A stretch of 5,403 nucleotides of DNA from Pseudanabaena sp. CAN_BIN31. GTDB taxonomy: Bacteria > Cyanobacteriota > Cyanobacteriia > Pseudanabaenales > Pseudanabaenaceae. The position numbers were made by a program, and so were the translations under genes. Numbering within the stretch: the stretch's first letter is position 1; every line of letters begins with the position of its first letter. Below the pieces are notes generated by a model. It was given only the letters and a program-made list of their open reading frames with translations, did not search any database and had not been told where the DNA came from. The DNA lies in contig JAJAZG010000433.1 in the NCBI GenBank assembly GCA_026785865.1, forward strand, positions 1 to 5,403. The letters run 5' to 3'. This document shows, one piece after another, positions 1 to 5,403 of the stretch.

Positions 1-3000
1 GAGTTACTGAAGACGCGGGTGGCGGCTTGATTGATGGTTAAGCCAAACTCTTCGGCTTGCGCGATCGCATGTTTTCTCACAAAGTTCATTTCTAAAGGTT
101 CATCGGCTTCGGCTGCCATTCTCACGGCGCGATCAATTAAGTCCATTTGATTAACAAACAAATCACGGAATACGCCTGAGCAGTTAACGACTACATCAAC
201 GCGAGGTCTACCCAATTGTTCAAGAGGAGTTAGCTCCAAACGATTGATCCGACCGAGTGCATCGGGCATAGGCTTCACGCCGATCATGCAGAGGACTTGA
301 GCGAGGGATTCGCCGTAGGTCTTGATGTTATCGGTTCCCCAAAGGACGACGGCGATCGTTTCGGGATAGACTCCATTGTTGTCACTACGTTGACGCTCTA
401 GGAGGCGCTCAACTACGACTTCCGCAGCTTTCACCGCCGCACTGGTGGGAATCGAATTCGGATCGAGAGCGTGCATATTCTTGCCAGTCGGTAATACCAA
501 GGGATTACGGATTGGGTCACCACCAGGGCTAGGCAGAATATAGTCACCTTCAAGGGCTTTAATCAGTCCACCAAGTTCGTTGTCAGCAACGATTTGTTTG
601 AGGCAGAACTCTAAAAATTCAAATAGAGGCTTGATTTCATCTTTATTGATGTTGGCATAACCAGCTTCTTGGAATACTTCGATCCAAGGTTCGACTTTAC
701 CCATTCTGAAGAAGTTGAGAACGGAGAGCTTAGAAACTTTACCGTCGTCATCAGCTTTGGCTTTGACCAATGCGCCAACGGCTTTATTTGCCACAGCGCG
801 AATGGTCGCTAGAAGTTCGACATCGGCGTAAATGCCTTTGTCGCTAGACTTGTAAAGCAGTTCGATATCACGTCCGATACATTCACACATGGTGCGAAGC
901 AAAGACTTCATCTTGTCTTCGGGGCGATCAAAACTGGCGATACTGGTCAAGACATCGGTGACATCTTCGACTTTAGGAGGTTCACCGACAACGTGCAGAC
1001 CACAGGGCAGAACTCGCGATTCGATTTCCATCAGCTTGTTGTAAACCTGACCGATCACGTTATCGCGTTCTTCCATATCCATGACTTTCGCGTCTTTGTC
1101 TGGAAGTTGTACATCTTTATCCAGATTGACTAGGCGCACTTTATCCATGATCGTATTCGTGATTTGAATGCCGCGACTGCCTGTACGCATATCCTTATAA
1201 GATGCAATCAATTCACTCAGTTCTTGCAAATTACGGCTCAAGCCAGCATTTTCAGGAGCAGGGGTGATGTAGCTGATGATCGTGGCATAACCGCGACGTT
1301 TTGCGATCGTGGCTTCCGATGGATTGTTGACGGCGTAATAATAGATGTTTGGCAAAGAACCAATCAAGCTATCAGGGAAACATTCGCCTGACATGCCGAC
1401 TTGCTTGCCTGGCATGAATTCCATTGAGCCGTGAGTACCAAAGTGGAGTACTGCGTCGGCTTTCCAAATGTGATTGAGGTAGGTGTAGTAAGCGACAAAT
1501 CCGTGGTGGGGTGATGCAGATTTGCTAAACAGCAAGCGCATGGGGTCGCCTTCATAACCAAAGGTGGGTTGTACGCCTACGAAGATATTTCCGTATTGCT
1601 TACCGTAAATGAGCAGGTTCTGTCCATCGGAGTTGAGATGACCGGGAGCGGCTCCCCATTGCTCGATAATGCGATCGACGTAGGGAGTATTTTCTTCGTA
1701 TTCCTTAACGGACATTCGATAGCCAACATTGAGTTCAGGACTGCCAACCATTGCTTCAGGGTTGTGCAGAATATCTGACATCATTTCATGGGATGTTTTG
1801 GGCAAGCCCTCAACATCGTAGCCATTGTTCTGAAGTGCTCCGACAACTTTATGAATGGAAGAGAAAACATCCAAATAAGCAGCCGTGCCGATGTTGCCTT
1901 TGTCAGGAGGAAAACTGAAAATGGTGATTGCGAGTTTTTTCTCATGACGTGGCTTGCGGCGGAGATTTGCCCATTTGATCGCACGGTTTGCGATCGTTTC
2001 TAAGCGATCGCCGATCGCATGAGAACGACCCGTCGCACTATCACGCCCTGACATCACAATTGGATCGAGTCCACCATCAAGTTCTGGAAGCGCCACTTGC
2101 AAAGCAACTTGAACAGGATGCAAACCAAGATCGCTATCTTGCCATTCTTCGGTAGTTTGGAATACGAGTGGAAGCGCTACCATGTAAGGACGATTCAGCT
2201 TTTCGAGGGCTTCGATCGCTTTGGGGTGATCTTGCTTAGCTGGCCCGCCAACTAAGGCAAAACCTGTGAGCGAGACTACGCTATCGACGATCGCCCGATC
2301 TTTTTGCTGAGGATCGTAAAAATATTCTTCAACTGCTTTCGAGAAATCTAAGCCCCCGTTGAATATAGAGATTACCCTTGCGCCCAAAGATTCCAATTCT
2401 TGAACCATCGCCACATAGTGAGCATCATCGCCCGTGACAAGGTGCGTCCGTGCCATCAATAAACCCACGCATGGCGCGAGTGGATCTTTCATGTCATCAG
2501 GAATATCGGTGCGGGCATTAAACCAAGCCAAATAATCGGTGGTATTCTCGAACATCTTTGGTGCGAGCGGATGCCATAGCCCCATATCTAAGTAGGTGAC
2601 AGGCTCTTTAATCTGGATTTTTCCAGTCCCATTTTCCTTCGCCCTCTCCTTAACTGCTGGCAAATAATTTTGCGCCAACATCAACAAGAAATTCTCAAGG
2701 TTTTCGGTAGATCCACCCAACCAATATTGGAAGCTCAACATAAAGTTGCGAGCGTCCTGCGCCTTGTCCATGGGCATGTATTTCAAAATCTTTGGCAAAG
2801 TTTGCAAGACCTTGAGCATACTGTCTTGGAAAGAACTGCCCGATTTTTCTTTGCGCTTACGCATAAATTGCGCGATCGCACTTTTGGACTGCCCCAGATT
2901 TTCCATGGTGAAGCTGCCCATTTTATTGAGGCGCATTACTTCAGGCATGGAGGGGAATACTACGCAAGCGGCAAGGCGATCGCGATGGGGTGCAACTGCT

Positions 3001-3323
3001 AAAGCAATCTTGGTAGCCAAATCGTCAATGAAGATTAATGAAGCAATAAAAATATCGGCGACTGCAATATCTTCTTTAAAAGCTTCATAGTTTTCGGGAC
3101 TACGCAACTCTTCGATTAAATAGCCATTGACCTCGATCGCCACATGAGGATTATTTTTGTTGACAGACTTGACAGCCGCCGACATAGCGCTCTGATACTG
3201 AGGTTCGAGCACTACATAGACCAACTTCATTAAGACCCGACCCTGTAGATTTTCGGGAATGATCCGTCTACCTGTTAACCCTTTGTCGGATAGTGATGCG
3301 ATCGGTGGAGCAGAAGTGAACAT
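1..3323 (-). CDS. chlH: Magnesium chelatase subunit H (ChlH), 3' end cut by window edge
   Basis: ChlH is the large porphyrin-binding subunit of Mg-chelatase. With the AAA+ subunits ChlI and ChlD, and helped by Gun4, it inserts Mg2+ into protoporphyrin IX, the first committed step of chlorophyll synthesis. The frame is open for 1107 codons without a stop. The N-terminus MFTSAPPIAS leads into the family's conserved start (LVYVVLEPQYQSAMSAAVK near residues 34-52). The N-terminal ChlH domain (DUF3479 type) spans roughly residues 34-195 and includes FPSMPEVMRLNKMGSF. The CobN/Mg-chelatase domain follows, with the signature LHFGTHGSMEFMPGKQVG around residues 626-643 (His627, His631, Glu635). The visible end, RVFSNS, is a conserved block. 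Cyanobacterial ChlH is about 1330 residues, so roughly 220 are missing to the left. The ATG at 3323 is chosen because a good ribosome binding site precedes it and the MFT start matches the family. I see no frameshift or internal stop. The long plus-strand frames across this gene are shadows. Confidence 0.97.
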   Translation of the reverse strand, partial: MFTSAPPIASLSDKGLTGRRIIPENLQGRVLMKLVYVVLEPQYQSAMSAAVKSVNKNNPHVAIEVNGYLIEELRSPENYEAFKEDIAVADIFIASLIFIDDLATKIALAVAPHRDRLAACVVFPSMPEVMRLNKMGSFTMENLGQSKSAIAQFMRKRKEKSGSSFQDSMLKVLQTLPKILKYMPMDKAQDARNFMLSFQYWLGGSTENLENFLLMLAQNYLPAVKERAKENGTGKIQIKEPVTYLDMGLWHPLAPKMFENTTDYLAWFNARTDIPDDMKDPLAPCVGLLMARTHLVTGDDAHYVAMVQELESLGARVISIFNGGLDFSKAVEEYFYDPQQKDRAIVDSVVSLTGFALVGGPAKQDHPKAIEALEKLNRPYMVALPLVFQTTEEWQDSDLGLHPVQVALQVALPELDGGLDPIVMSGRDSATGRSHAIGDRLETIANRAIKWANLRRKPRHEKKLAITIFSFPPDKGNIGTAAYLDVFSSIHKVVGALQNNGYDVEGLPKTSHEMMSDILHNPEAMVGSPELNVGYRMSVKEYEENTPYVDRIIEQWGAAPGHLNSDGQNLLIYGKQYGNIFVGVQPTFGYEGDPMRLLFSKSASPHHGFVAYYTYLNHIWKADAVLHFGTHGSMEFMPGKQVGMSGECFPDSLIGSLPNIYYYAVNNPSEATIAKRRGYATIISYITPAPENAGLSRNLQELSELIASYKDMRTGSRGIQITNTIMDKVRLVNLDKDVQLPDKDAKVMDMEERDNVIGQVYNKLMEIESRVLPCGLHVVGEPPKVEDVTDVLTSIASFDRPEDKMKSLLRTMCECIGRDIELLYKSSDKGIYADVELLATIRAVANKAVGALVKAKADDDGKVSKLSVLNFFRMGKVEPWIEVFQEAGYANINKDEIKPLFEFLEFCLKQIVADNELGGLIKALEGDYILPSPGGDPIRNPLVLPTGKNMHALDPNSIPTSAAVKAAEVVVERLLERQRSDNNGVYPETIAVVLWGTDNIKTYGESLAQVLCMIGVKPMPDALGRINRLELTPLEQLGRPRVDVVVNCSGVFRDLFVNQMDLIDRAVRMAAEADEPLEMNFVRKHAIAQAEEFGLTINQAATRVFSN
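1990..2018. repeat. Cluster of HIP1 and near-HIP1 octamers in chlH
   Basis: A perfect HIP1 GCGATCGC at 2004-2011 is flanked by one-mismatch copies at 1990-1997 (GCGATCGT) and 2011-2018 (CCGATCGC). Other perfect copies in chlH are at 61-68, 2872-2879 and 2976-2983. HIP1 is the highly repeated palindrome typical of many cyanobacterial genomes and usually lies within genes. Confidence 0.8.
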
Positions 3324-3328
3324 GCAGT

Positions 3329-3334
3329 CTCCTT
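3329..3334 (-). promoter_or_regulatory. Ribosome binding site of chlH
   Basis: On the minus strand AAGGAG lies 5 nt before the ATG at 3323. It is a strong Shine-Dalgarno match and fixes the chlH start over the internal Met32. Confidence 0.85.
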
Positions 3335-3375
3335 AAAATACTGTCTTGAATTTTGGATGAATTGCGGTTGGTTGT

Positions 3376-3404
3376 TTTATGATTTGTTGCTGAAATTGTT
3401 ACAA
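3376..3404 (-). promoter_or_regulatory. Candidate proximal chlH promoter overlapping the palindrome
   Basis: On the minus strand, TTGTAA (3399-3404) and CATAAA (3376-3381) are separated by 17 nt, each matching four of six bases of the sigma70-type consensus. The -35 box falls in the left arm and loop of the palindrome at 3387-3423. A protein bound to that palindrome would therefore block this promoter. The boxes are weak and the region is AT-rich, so this is tentative. Confidence 0.3.
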
Positions 3405-3423
3405 CACGTAACAGTTTCAGCAA
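3387..3423. repeat. Palindrome upstream of chlH (16-bp arms, 5-nt loop)
   Basis: The left arm TTGCTGAAATTGTTAC (3387-3402) and right arm GTAACAGTTTCAGCAA (3408-3423) are complementary at 15 of 16 positions around the loop AACAC. The one mismatch becomes a G-U pair if transcribed leftward as RNA. The core TGTTAC-N5-GTAACA is perfectly symmetric, as expected of a dimeric regulator's operator. No T tract follows on either side, which argues against an intrinsic terminator. The palindrome lies 64-100 nt before the chlH start, so it could be an operator or a stem-loop in the chlH 5' leader. It does not fit the NtcA pattern GTA-N8-TAC. Confidence 0.85.
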
Positions 3424-3430
3424 TTAAAGA

Positions 3431-3458
3431 TTTATACCTACCACCTATTTAATACCAA
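3431..3458 (-). promoter_or_regulatory. Candidate distal chlH promoter
   Basis: On the minus strand, TTGGTA (3453-3458, four of six consensus bases) and TATAAA (3431-3436, five of six) are 16 nt apart. Transcription would start near 3424, immediately before the palindrome, placing a 16-bp stem-loop almost at the 5' end of a leader of about 100 nt. This is the better of the two chlH promoter candidates by box match, but it rests on sequence alone. Confidence 0.4.
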
Positions 3459-3515
3459 ACACCCATTGATGTGGTTGATTTTGGTCAATAAATACAATAA
3501 TTTGGAATCGATCTG

Positions 3516-3533
3516 TTTACATTTCGTTATATT
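3516..3533 (+). promoter_or_regulatory. HLR1-like motif (possible RpaB site)
   Basis: TTTACATT-TC-GTTATATT matches the HLR1 consensus, two (G/T)TTACA(T/A)(T/A) repeats separated by 2 nt, at 15 of the 16 defined positions. HLR1 is bound by the response regulator RpaB, which controls high-light and photosystem genes in cyanobacteria. The site lies about 190 nt upstream of the chlH start and about 100 nt upstream of the TATAAT box facing right. Both distances exceed those usual for activation, so which gene it would serve is open. AT-rich sequence can produce such a match by chance. Confidence 0.35.
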
Positions 3534-3620
3534 TCTTAATCTTCATGACTACAAAATATTTGCATTTTTAAAACAGAGAACTTTAGGATGTCATCGCTCA
3601 ATTAGGGGGGCAGTGATCGC

Positions 3621-3626
3621 TATAAT
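3621..3626 (+). promoter_or_regulatory. -10 box for the tic20 pair
   Basis: This is a perfect TATAAT. Transcription would start near 3633, about 28 nt before the ATG at 3661. The sequence 17 nt upstream (TCAATT at 3598-3603) is a poor -35 box, so the promoter may need an activator. It supports the start at 3661 over upstream in-frame ATGs. Confidence 0.5.
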
Positions 3627-3647
3627 GCCAGTAACGGCTCTAAGCTT

Positions 3648-3653
3648 GAAGGA
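3648..3653 (+). promoter_or_regulatory. Ribosome binding site of the first tic20 gene
   Basis: GAAGGA lies 7 nt before the ATG at 3661. No comparable site precedes the in-frame ATGs at 3466 or 3625, so it decides the start. Confidence 0.7.
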
Positions 3654-3660
3654 AATTTTT

Positions 3661-4170
3661 ATGAATCGGCAGCAATCTGAAATAACTCTGCATCGCTTTT
3701 ATAGTTGCTTGCCTTACCTACTGCCAATGTCGGCTGGGGTAATATATGGGGCGGTCTTATTCCAACAATTTCCGCTGGTCGCATTACCTTTTCTCCCATT
3801 TATTTGGTTATATGCCAATGTTTTGTCGTATCCATTAGTGCCTTTCCTTGGCTTAACGGGCGAATTTTTCCTATTTATAGGTTTATATTTTTTGCTAGTA
3901 AAAGACTCTCGTGTTCCTCACTTTATCCGTTTTAATACAATGCAGGCTTTACTAATGCAAATTGCATTATTTATTGCCCAACTTTTCTTTCAACTGATCG
4001 AGCAATTATCCAGTAACGCATTGCCATCGATAATCAGTTCAACTATTGCTAATACAATATTTATCGGTACGATGTTATTAGCGGGCTATGCCATTTATCA
4101 AAGTATCAAGGGAGAATATTCTGATATTCCAACTCTTTCTCAAGCTGCTTCGGTTCAGTGCGATTTATAA
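3661..4170 (+). CDS. Tic20/Ycf60-family membrane protein, copy A
   Basis: This 169-residue hydrophobic protein belongs to the Tic20 family. Plastid Tic20 is a core component of the protein-import complex of the inner envelope; the role of the cyanobacterial members is not established. The family signature HFIRFNTMQALL lies at residues 87-98. Hydrophobic segments lie near residues 17-36, 38-58, 62-80, 94-115 and 125-147, consistent with about four membrane helices. LPYLLP (17-22) and the segment near TIANTIFIG are also family-like. The start at 3661 is set by a ribosome binding site and by alignment with copy B (HRFYSCLPYLLP against DRLYASLPYLLP). The frame extends upstream to 3466, but that extension has no family resemblance. 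The tail IPTLSQAASVQCDL departs from the usual ending near IPTISDAVYMQVR, while copy B keeps it. Copy B follows 42 nt downstream, probably co-transcribed. Family membership is confident; the function is inferred only from plastid homologues. Confidence 0.9.
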   Translation: MNRQQSEITLHRFYSCLPYLLPMSAGVIYGAVLFQQFPLVALPFLPFIWLYANVLSYPLVPFLGLTGEFFLFIGLYFLLVKDSRVPHFIRFNTMQALLMQIALFIAQLFFQLIEQLSSNALPSIISSTIANTIFIGTMLLAGYAIYQSIKGEYSDIPTLSQAASVQCDL

Positions 4171-4188
4171 GCTCGACACATTTTTTAA

Positions 4189-4194
4189 TATACT
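4189..4194 (+). promoter_or_regulatory. Possible -10 box before tic20 copy B
   Basis: TATACT matches five of six consensus bases and lies in the 42-nt gap, about 19 nt before the ATG of copy B. No -35 box is recognisable. It could give copy B a nearly leaderless transcript, but the gap is AT-rich and the match may be chance. Confidence 0.2.
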
Positions 4195-4212
4195 TTAGTA
4201 CACCTTTTAATT

Positions 4213-4716
4213 ATGGCAAGACGCACCTCAGTTAATTATTTAGATAGGTTATATGCTAGTCTGCCATACCTGCTACCAATCGCCGCAGTAGTTGTATTTG
4301 GAGCATTTTTGTTTCTTCAATTTCCTCCTTTATTCTTTGTATTTTTTCCAGTTTTTAAACTGAATCAAATTCTATCTATTCCCATCCTTGATTTTATCTC
4401 TATCCGCTTTGTGGCTTGGTTTTGTGTATTTATCTTTGTGGTTAGAAGTTACAAAGTAAATCATTTTGTTCGCTTCAACGCGATGCAAGCCTTACTATTA
4501 GATATTATTGTTGCGCTCGTTGGCGCAATCACTCAACTTCTAGAAGTAGTTTTAGGACAACTTGCTTTCTTTCCTTTTATGCTACAGATTATCGCCAGCG
4601 TAACTTTTTTAGGAATAACGACTGCATTTATATACTCTGTATTTGAGTGTATACGCGGTAAGTATGCTGATAAAATCCCTGTGATTTCTGATGTTGTATA
4701 CTCACAAGTACGTTAA
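4213..4716 (+). CDS. Tic20/Ycf60-family membrane protein, copy B
   Basis: This 167-residue paralogue of the preceding gene has the same layout: LPYLLP at residues 17-22, the signature HFVRFNAMQALL at 84-95, and hydrophobic segments near 17-46, 58-78, 90-115 and 120-144. Its end, ADKIPVISDVVYSQVR, keeps the family's conserved C-terminal motif, so this copy looks the more canonical of the two. The start ATG at 4213 aligns with copy A, but no Shine-Dalgarno sequence precedes it (the upstream bases are CACCTTTTAATT). Translation may depend on coupling to copy A or on SD-independent initiation. Its TAA stop overlaps the convergent prmC stop in the palindrome GTTAAC (4712-4717). Plastid Tic20 acts in protein import; the bacterial role is unknown. 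The high similarity of the first 40 residues of the two copies points to tandem duplication followed by divergence. Confidence 0.92.
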   Translation: MARRTSVNYLDRLYASLPYLLPIAAVVVFGAFLFLQFPPLFFVFFPVFKLNQILSIPILDFISIRFVAWFCVFIFVVRSYKVNHFVRFNAMQALLLDIIVALVGAITQLLEVVLGQLAFFPFMLQIIASVTFLGITTAFIYSVFECIRGKYADKIPVISDVVYSQVR

Positions 4717-5403
4717 CTAGCCTGAGCCGATACAAATCGTTCAATTCCTGCATAGTCTTGATGAATTTGAATATTGGTATATTTGCCATTTGCTTGTAAT
4801 AGCGATCGCACTATGCCCGCTTGACCAGACATTAATTCAACGATCCAAAAGCCAGATGGCATTAAATAATCTGGCGCGATCGCAATTAATTCGCGAATAG
4901 CATCTAGTCCATCAGCACCGCCATCTAGCGCTAGATGTGGCTCATGTTTTGTGACTTCTGGCTGCAAATTTAAAACTTCAAGACTAGGAATATATGGGGG
5001 ATTAGAGACTATCCCTGCAAGTTTATTCTTTAGATTTAAGTTAGCTAATGGCTCAAACCAATTGCCATGATGAAATTGAATTTTTACCAAATCTGAATCG
5101 CGCAGTGCGCGGTTCAGATTCTTTAAAGCATTACTTTTGGCTATTTCTAACGCAGCTTGACTGCAATCAATGGCGTGGATTTTGGCTTGCGAAAAAAGTT
5201 GTGATAAGGCGATCGCGATCGCACCGCTACCCGTACCTAAATCAACCCAAATTCCATTTTGATAAATCTCATCTTGGCAATTCTCACTAACAATATCAAT
5301 AATTAATTCAGTTTCAGGACGCGGAATTAATACAGCAGGAGTAACTTGTAACTCTAGATCGCGCCATGTGACGGAGCCTGTGAGGTACTGCACAGGAATG
5401 AGA
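4713..5403 (-). CDS. prmC: Peptide chain release factor N5-glutamine methyltransferase (PrmC/HemK), 5' end cut
   Basis: PrmC methylates, with S-adenosylmethionine, the glutamine of the GGQ motif in release factors RF1 and RF2, which improves translation termination in the cytoplasm. The visible 229 residues contain the linker motif VLIPRPETE (24-32), the SAM-binding loop DLGTGSGAIAIAL (54-66), the acidic residue of motif II in HAID (76-79), and the catalytic NPPYIP (134-139). The C-terminal part includes VELMSGQAG and DYAGIERFV. A GTG at 5393 could be read as a start, but it is more likely the Val of the family motif EPVQYLTG: the frame stays open to the edge (reading LIP before it). Compared with a typical length near 290, about 65 N-terminal residues are missing, covering most of the release-factor-binding domain. 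Between the NA of KSNA and the WF of GNWF the protein is about 8 residues longer than E. coli PrmC as I recall it; this coincides with the palindrome at 5090-5120. The gene converges on tic20-B. Confidence 0.94.
   Translation of the reverse strand, partial: LIPVQYLTGSVTWRDLELQVTPAVLIPRPETELIIDIVSENCQDEIYQNGIWVDLGTGSGAIAIALSQLFSQAKIHAIDCSQAALEIAKSNALKNLNRALRDSDLVKIQFHHGNWFEPLANLNLKNKLAGIVSNPPYIPSLEVLNLQPEVTKHEPHLALDGGADGLDAIRELIAIAPDYLMPSGFWIVELMSGQAGIVRSLLQANGKYTNIQIHQDYAGIERFVSAQAS
4802..4883. repeat. Two HIP1 octamers in prmC
   Basis: Perfect GCGATCGC copies lie at 4802-4809 and 4876-4883, both inside the 3' part of prmC. Confidence 0.85.
5090..5120. repeat. Palindrome inside prmC (14-bp arms, 3-nt loop)
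   Basis: The left arm AATCTGAATCGCGC (5090-5103) and right arm GCGCGGTTCAGATT (5107-5120) are complementary at 13 of 14 positions around the loop AGT. The element lies wholly within the prmC frame and encodes NLNRALRDSDL (visible residues 95-105). The plus strand in the symmetric frame encodes NLNRAVRGSDS, nearly the same peptide. It sits in a surface-loop position between conserved motifs and matches a small length excess in this PrmC. This looks like an in-frame palindromic repeat element, though only one copy is seen here. Confidence 0.75.
5209..5222. repeat. Overlapping HIP1 pair in prmC
   Basis: Two perfect GCGATCGC octamers at 5209-5216 and 5215-5222 share two bases. They encode part of the GAIAIAL stretch of the SAM-binding region, so the codons of a conserved motif carry the repeat. 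Confidence 0.85.

Larger units (their letters stand above)
3324..3660. other. Divergent intergenic region between chlH and the tic20 pair
   Basis: This 337-nt AT-rich stretch separates the divergent starts of chlH and the first tic20 gene. An open frame begins at the ATG at 3466 and joins the first tic20 in frame. Its first 65 residues resemble nothing in the family, and a TATAAT box and ribosome binding site lie inside it, so I treat it as non-coding. The region contains a strong palindrome, candidate promoters on both strands and an HLR1-like motif, described separately. I see no tRNA and no rho-independent terminator. A small RNA cannot be excluded. Confidence 0.75.

Noticed and set aside
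1641..1660. GGGAG/CTCCC mini-hairpin in chlH
   Set aside because: The stem is only 5 bp and lies in codons for the conserved QWGAAPGHL segment, so it needs no separate explanation.
1164..2003. Short open frames on both strands within chlH (65 to 75 codons)
   Set aside because: All overlap the conserved CobN-type core of chlH, which is continuous in its own frame, so these are chance frames.
2670..3090. Two overlapping plus-strand open frames of 110 and 114 codons opposite chlH
   Set aside because: They lie antisense to the conserved N-terminal region of chlH, have no recognisable domain and no ribosome binding site I can support. They are shadows of the chlH codons.
3466..3660. N-terminal extension of tic20 copy A from the ATG at 3466
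   Set aside because: The extra 65 residues do not resemble the family or copy B, and a TATAAT box plus a ribosome binding site precede the ATG at 3661.
5048..5290. 80-codon plus-strand open frame opposite prmC
   Set aside because: It is antisense to the SAM-binding and loop region of prmC. Its only notable feature is the peptide encoded by the palindrome, which is explained by symmetry.
5391..5393. GTG at 5393 as the start of prmC
   Set aside because: The frame remains open to the window edge, and the Val fits the PrmC motif P-V-Q-Y-L-T-G. Starting here would also remove the N-terminal release-factor-binding domain.

Overview
The window looks like cyanobacterial chromosome. It carries a Mg-chelatase H subunit gene (chlH), two Tic20-family membrane protein genes (a family of cyanobacteria and plastids), and eight perfect copies of the cyanobacterial HIP1 octamer GCGATCGC. 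The genome seems moderately AT-rich. I cannot name the genus from sequence alone.

Layout. Positions 1-3323 on the minus strand hold most of chlH, starting at 3323 and running off the left edge, so the C-terminal end is missing. Positions 3324-3660 are an AT-rich divergent intergenic region. It contains the chlH ribosome binding site, two candidate chlH promoters, a 16-bp-arm palindrome, a sequence close to the RpaB-binding HLR1 motif, and a perfect TATAAT box with a ribosome binding site for the rightward genes. Positions 3661-4170 and 4213-4716 on the plus strand are two tandem, diverged paralogues of the Tic20/Ycf60 family. Positions 4713-5403 on the minus strand are the 3' part of prmC (hemK), the release-factor glutamine methyltransferase; its N-terminus lies beyond the right edge. 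The tic20-B and prmC stop codons overlap tail to tail.

Functionally the window combines chlorophyll synthesis (ChlH inserts Mg into protoporphyrin IX together with ChlI, ChlD and Gun4), a membrane protein pair of uncertain bacterial role, and translation termination (PrmC). No operon joins these three functions. The divergent layout leaves room for shared regulation of chlH and the tic20 pair from the intergenic region.

The most unusual features are a 31-nt near-perfect palindrome inside prmC and the strong palindrome upstream of chlH. The prmC palindrome coincides with an apparent extra loop in the protein and encodes almost the same peptide on both strands. The tic20 duplication, with a degenerate C-terminal tail in the first copy, also deserves a look. 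I found no tRNA, rRNA, CRISPR array, insertion sequence or convincing intrinsic terminator.
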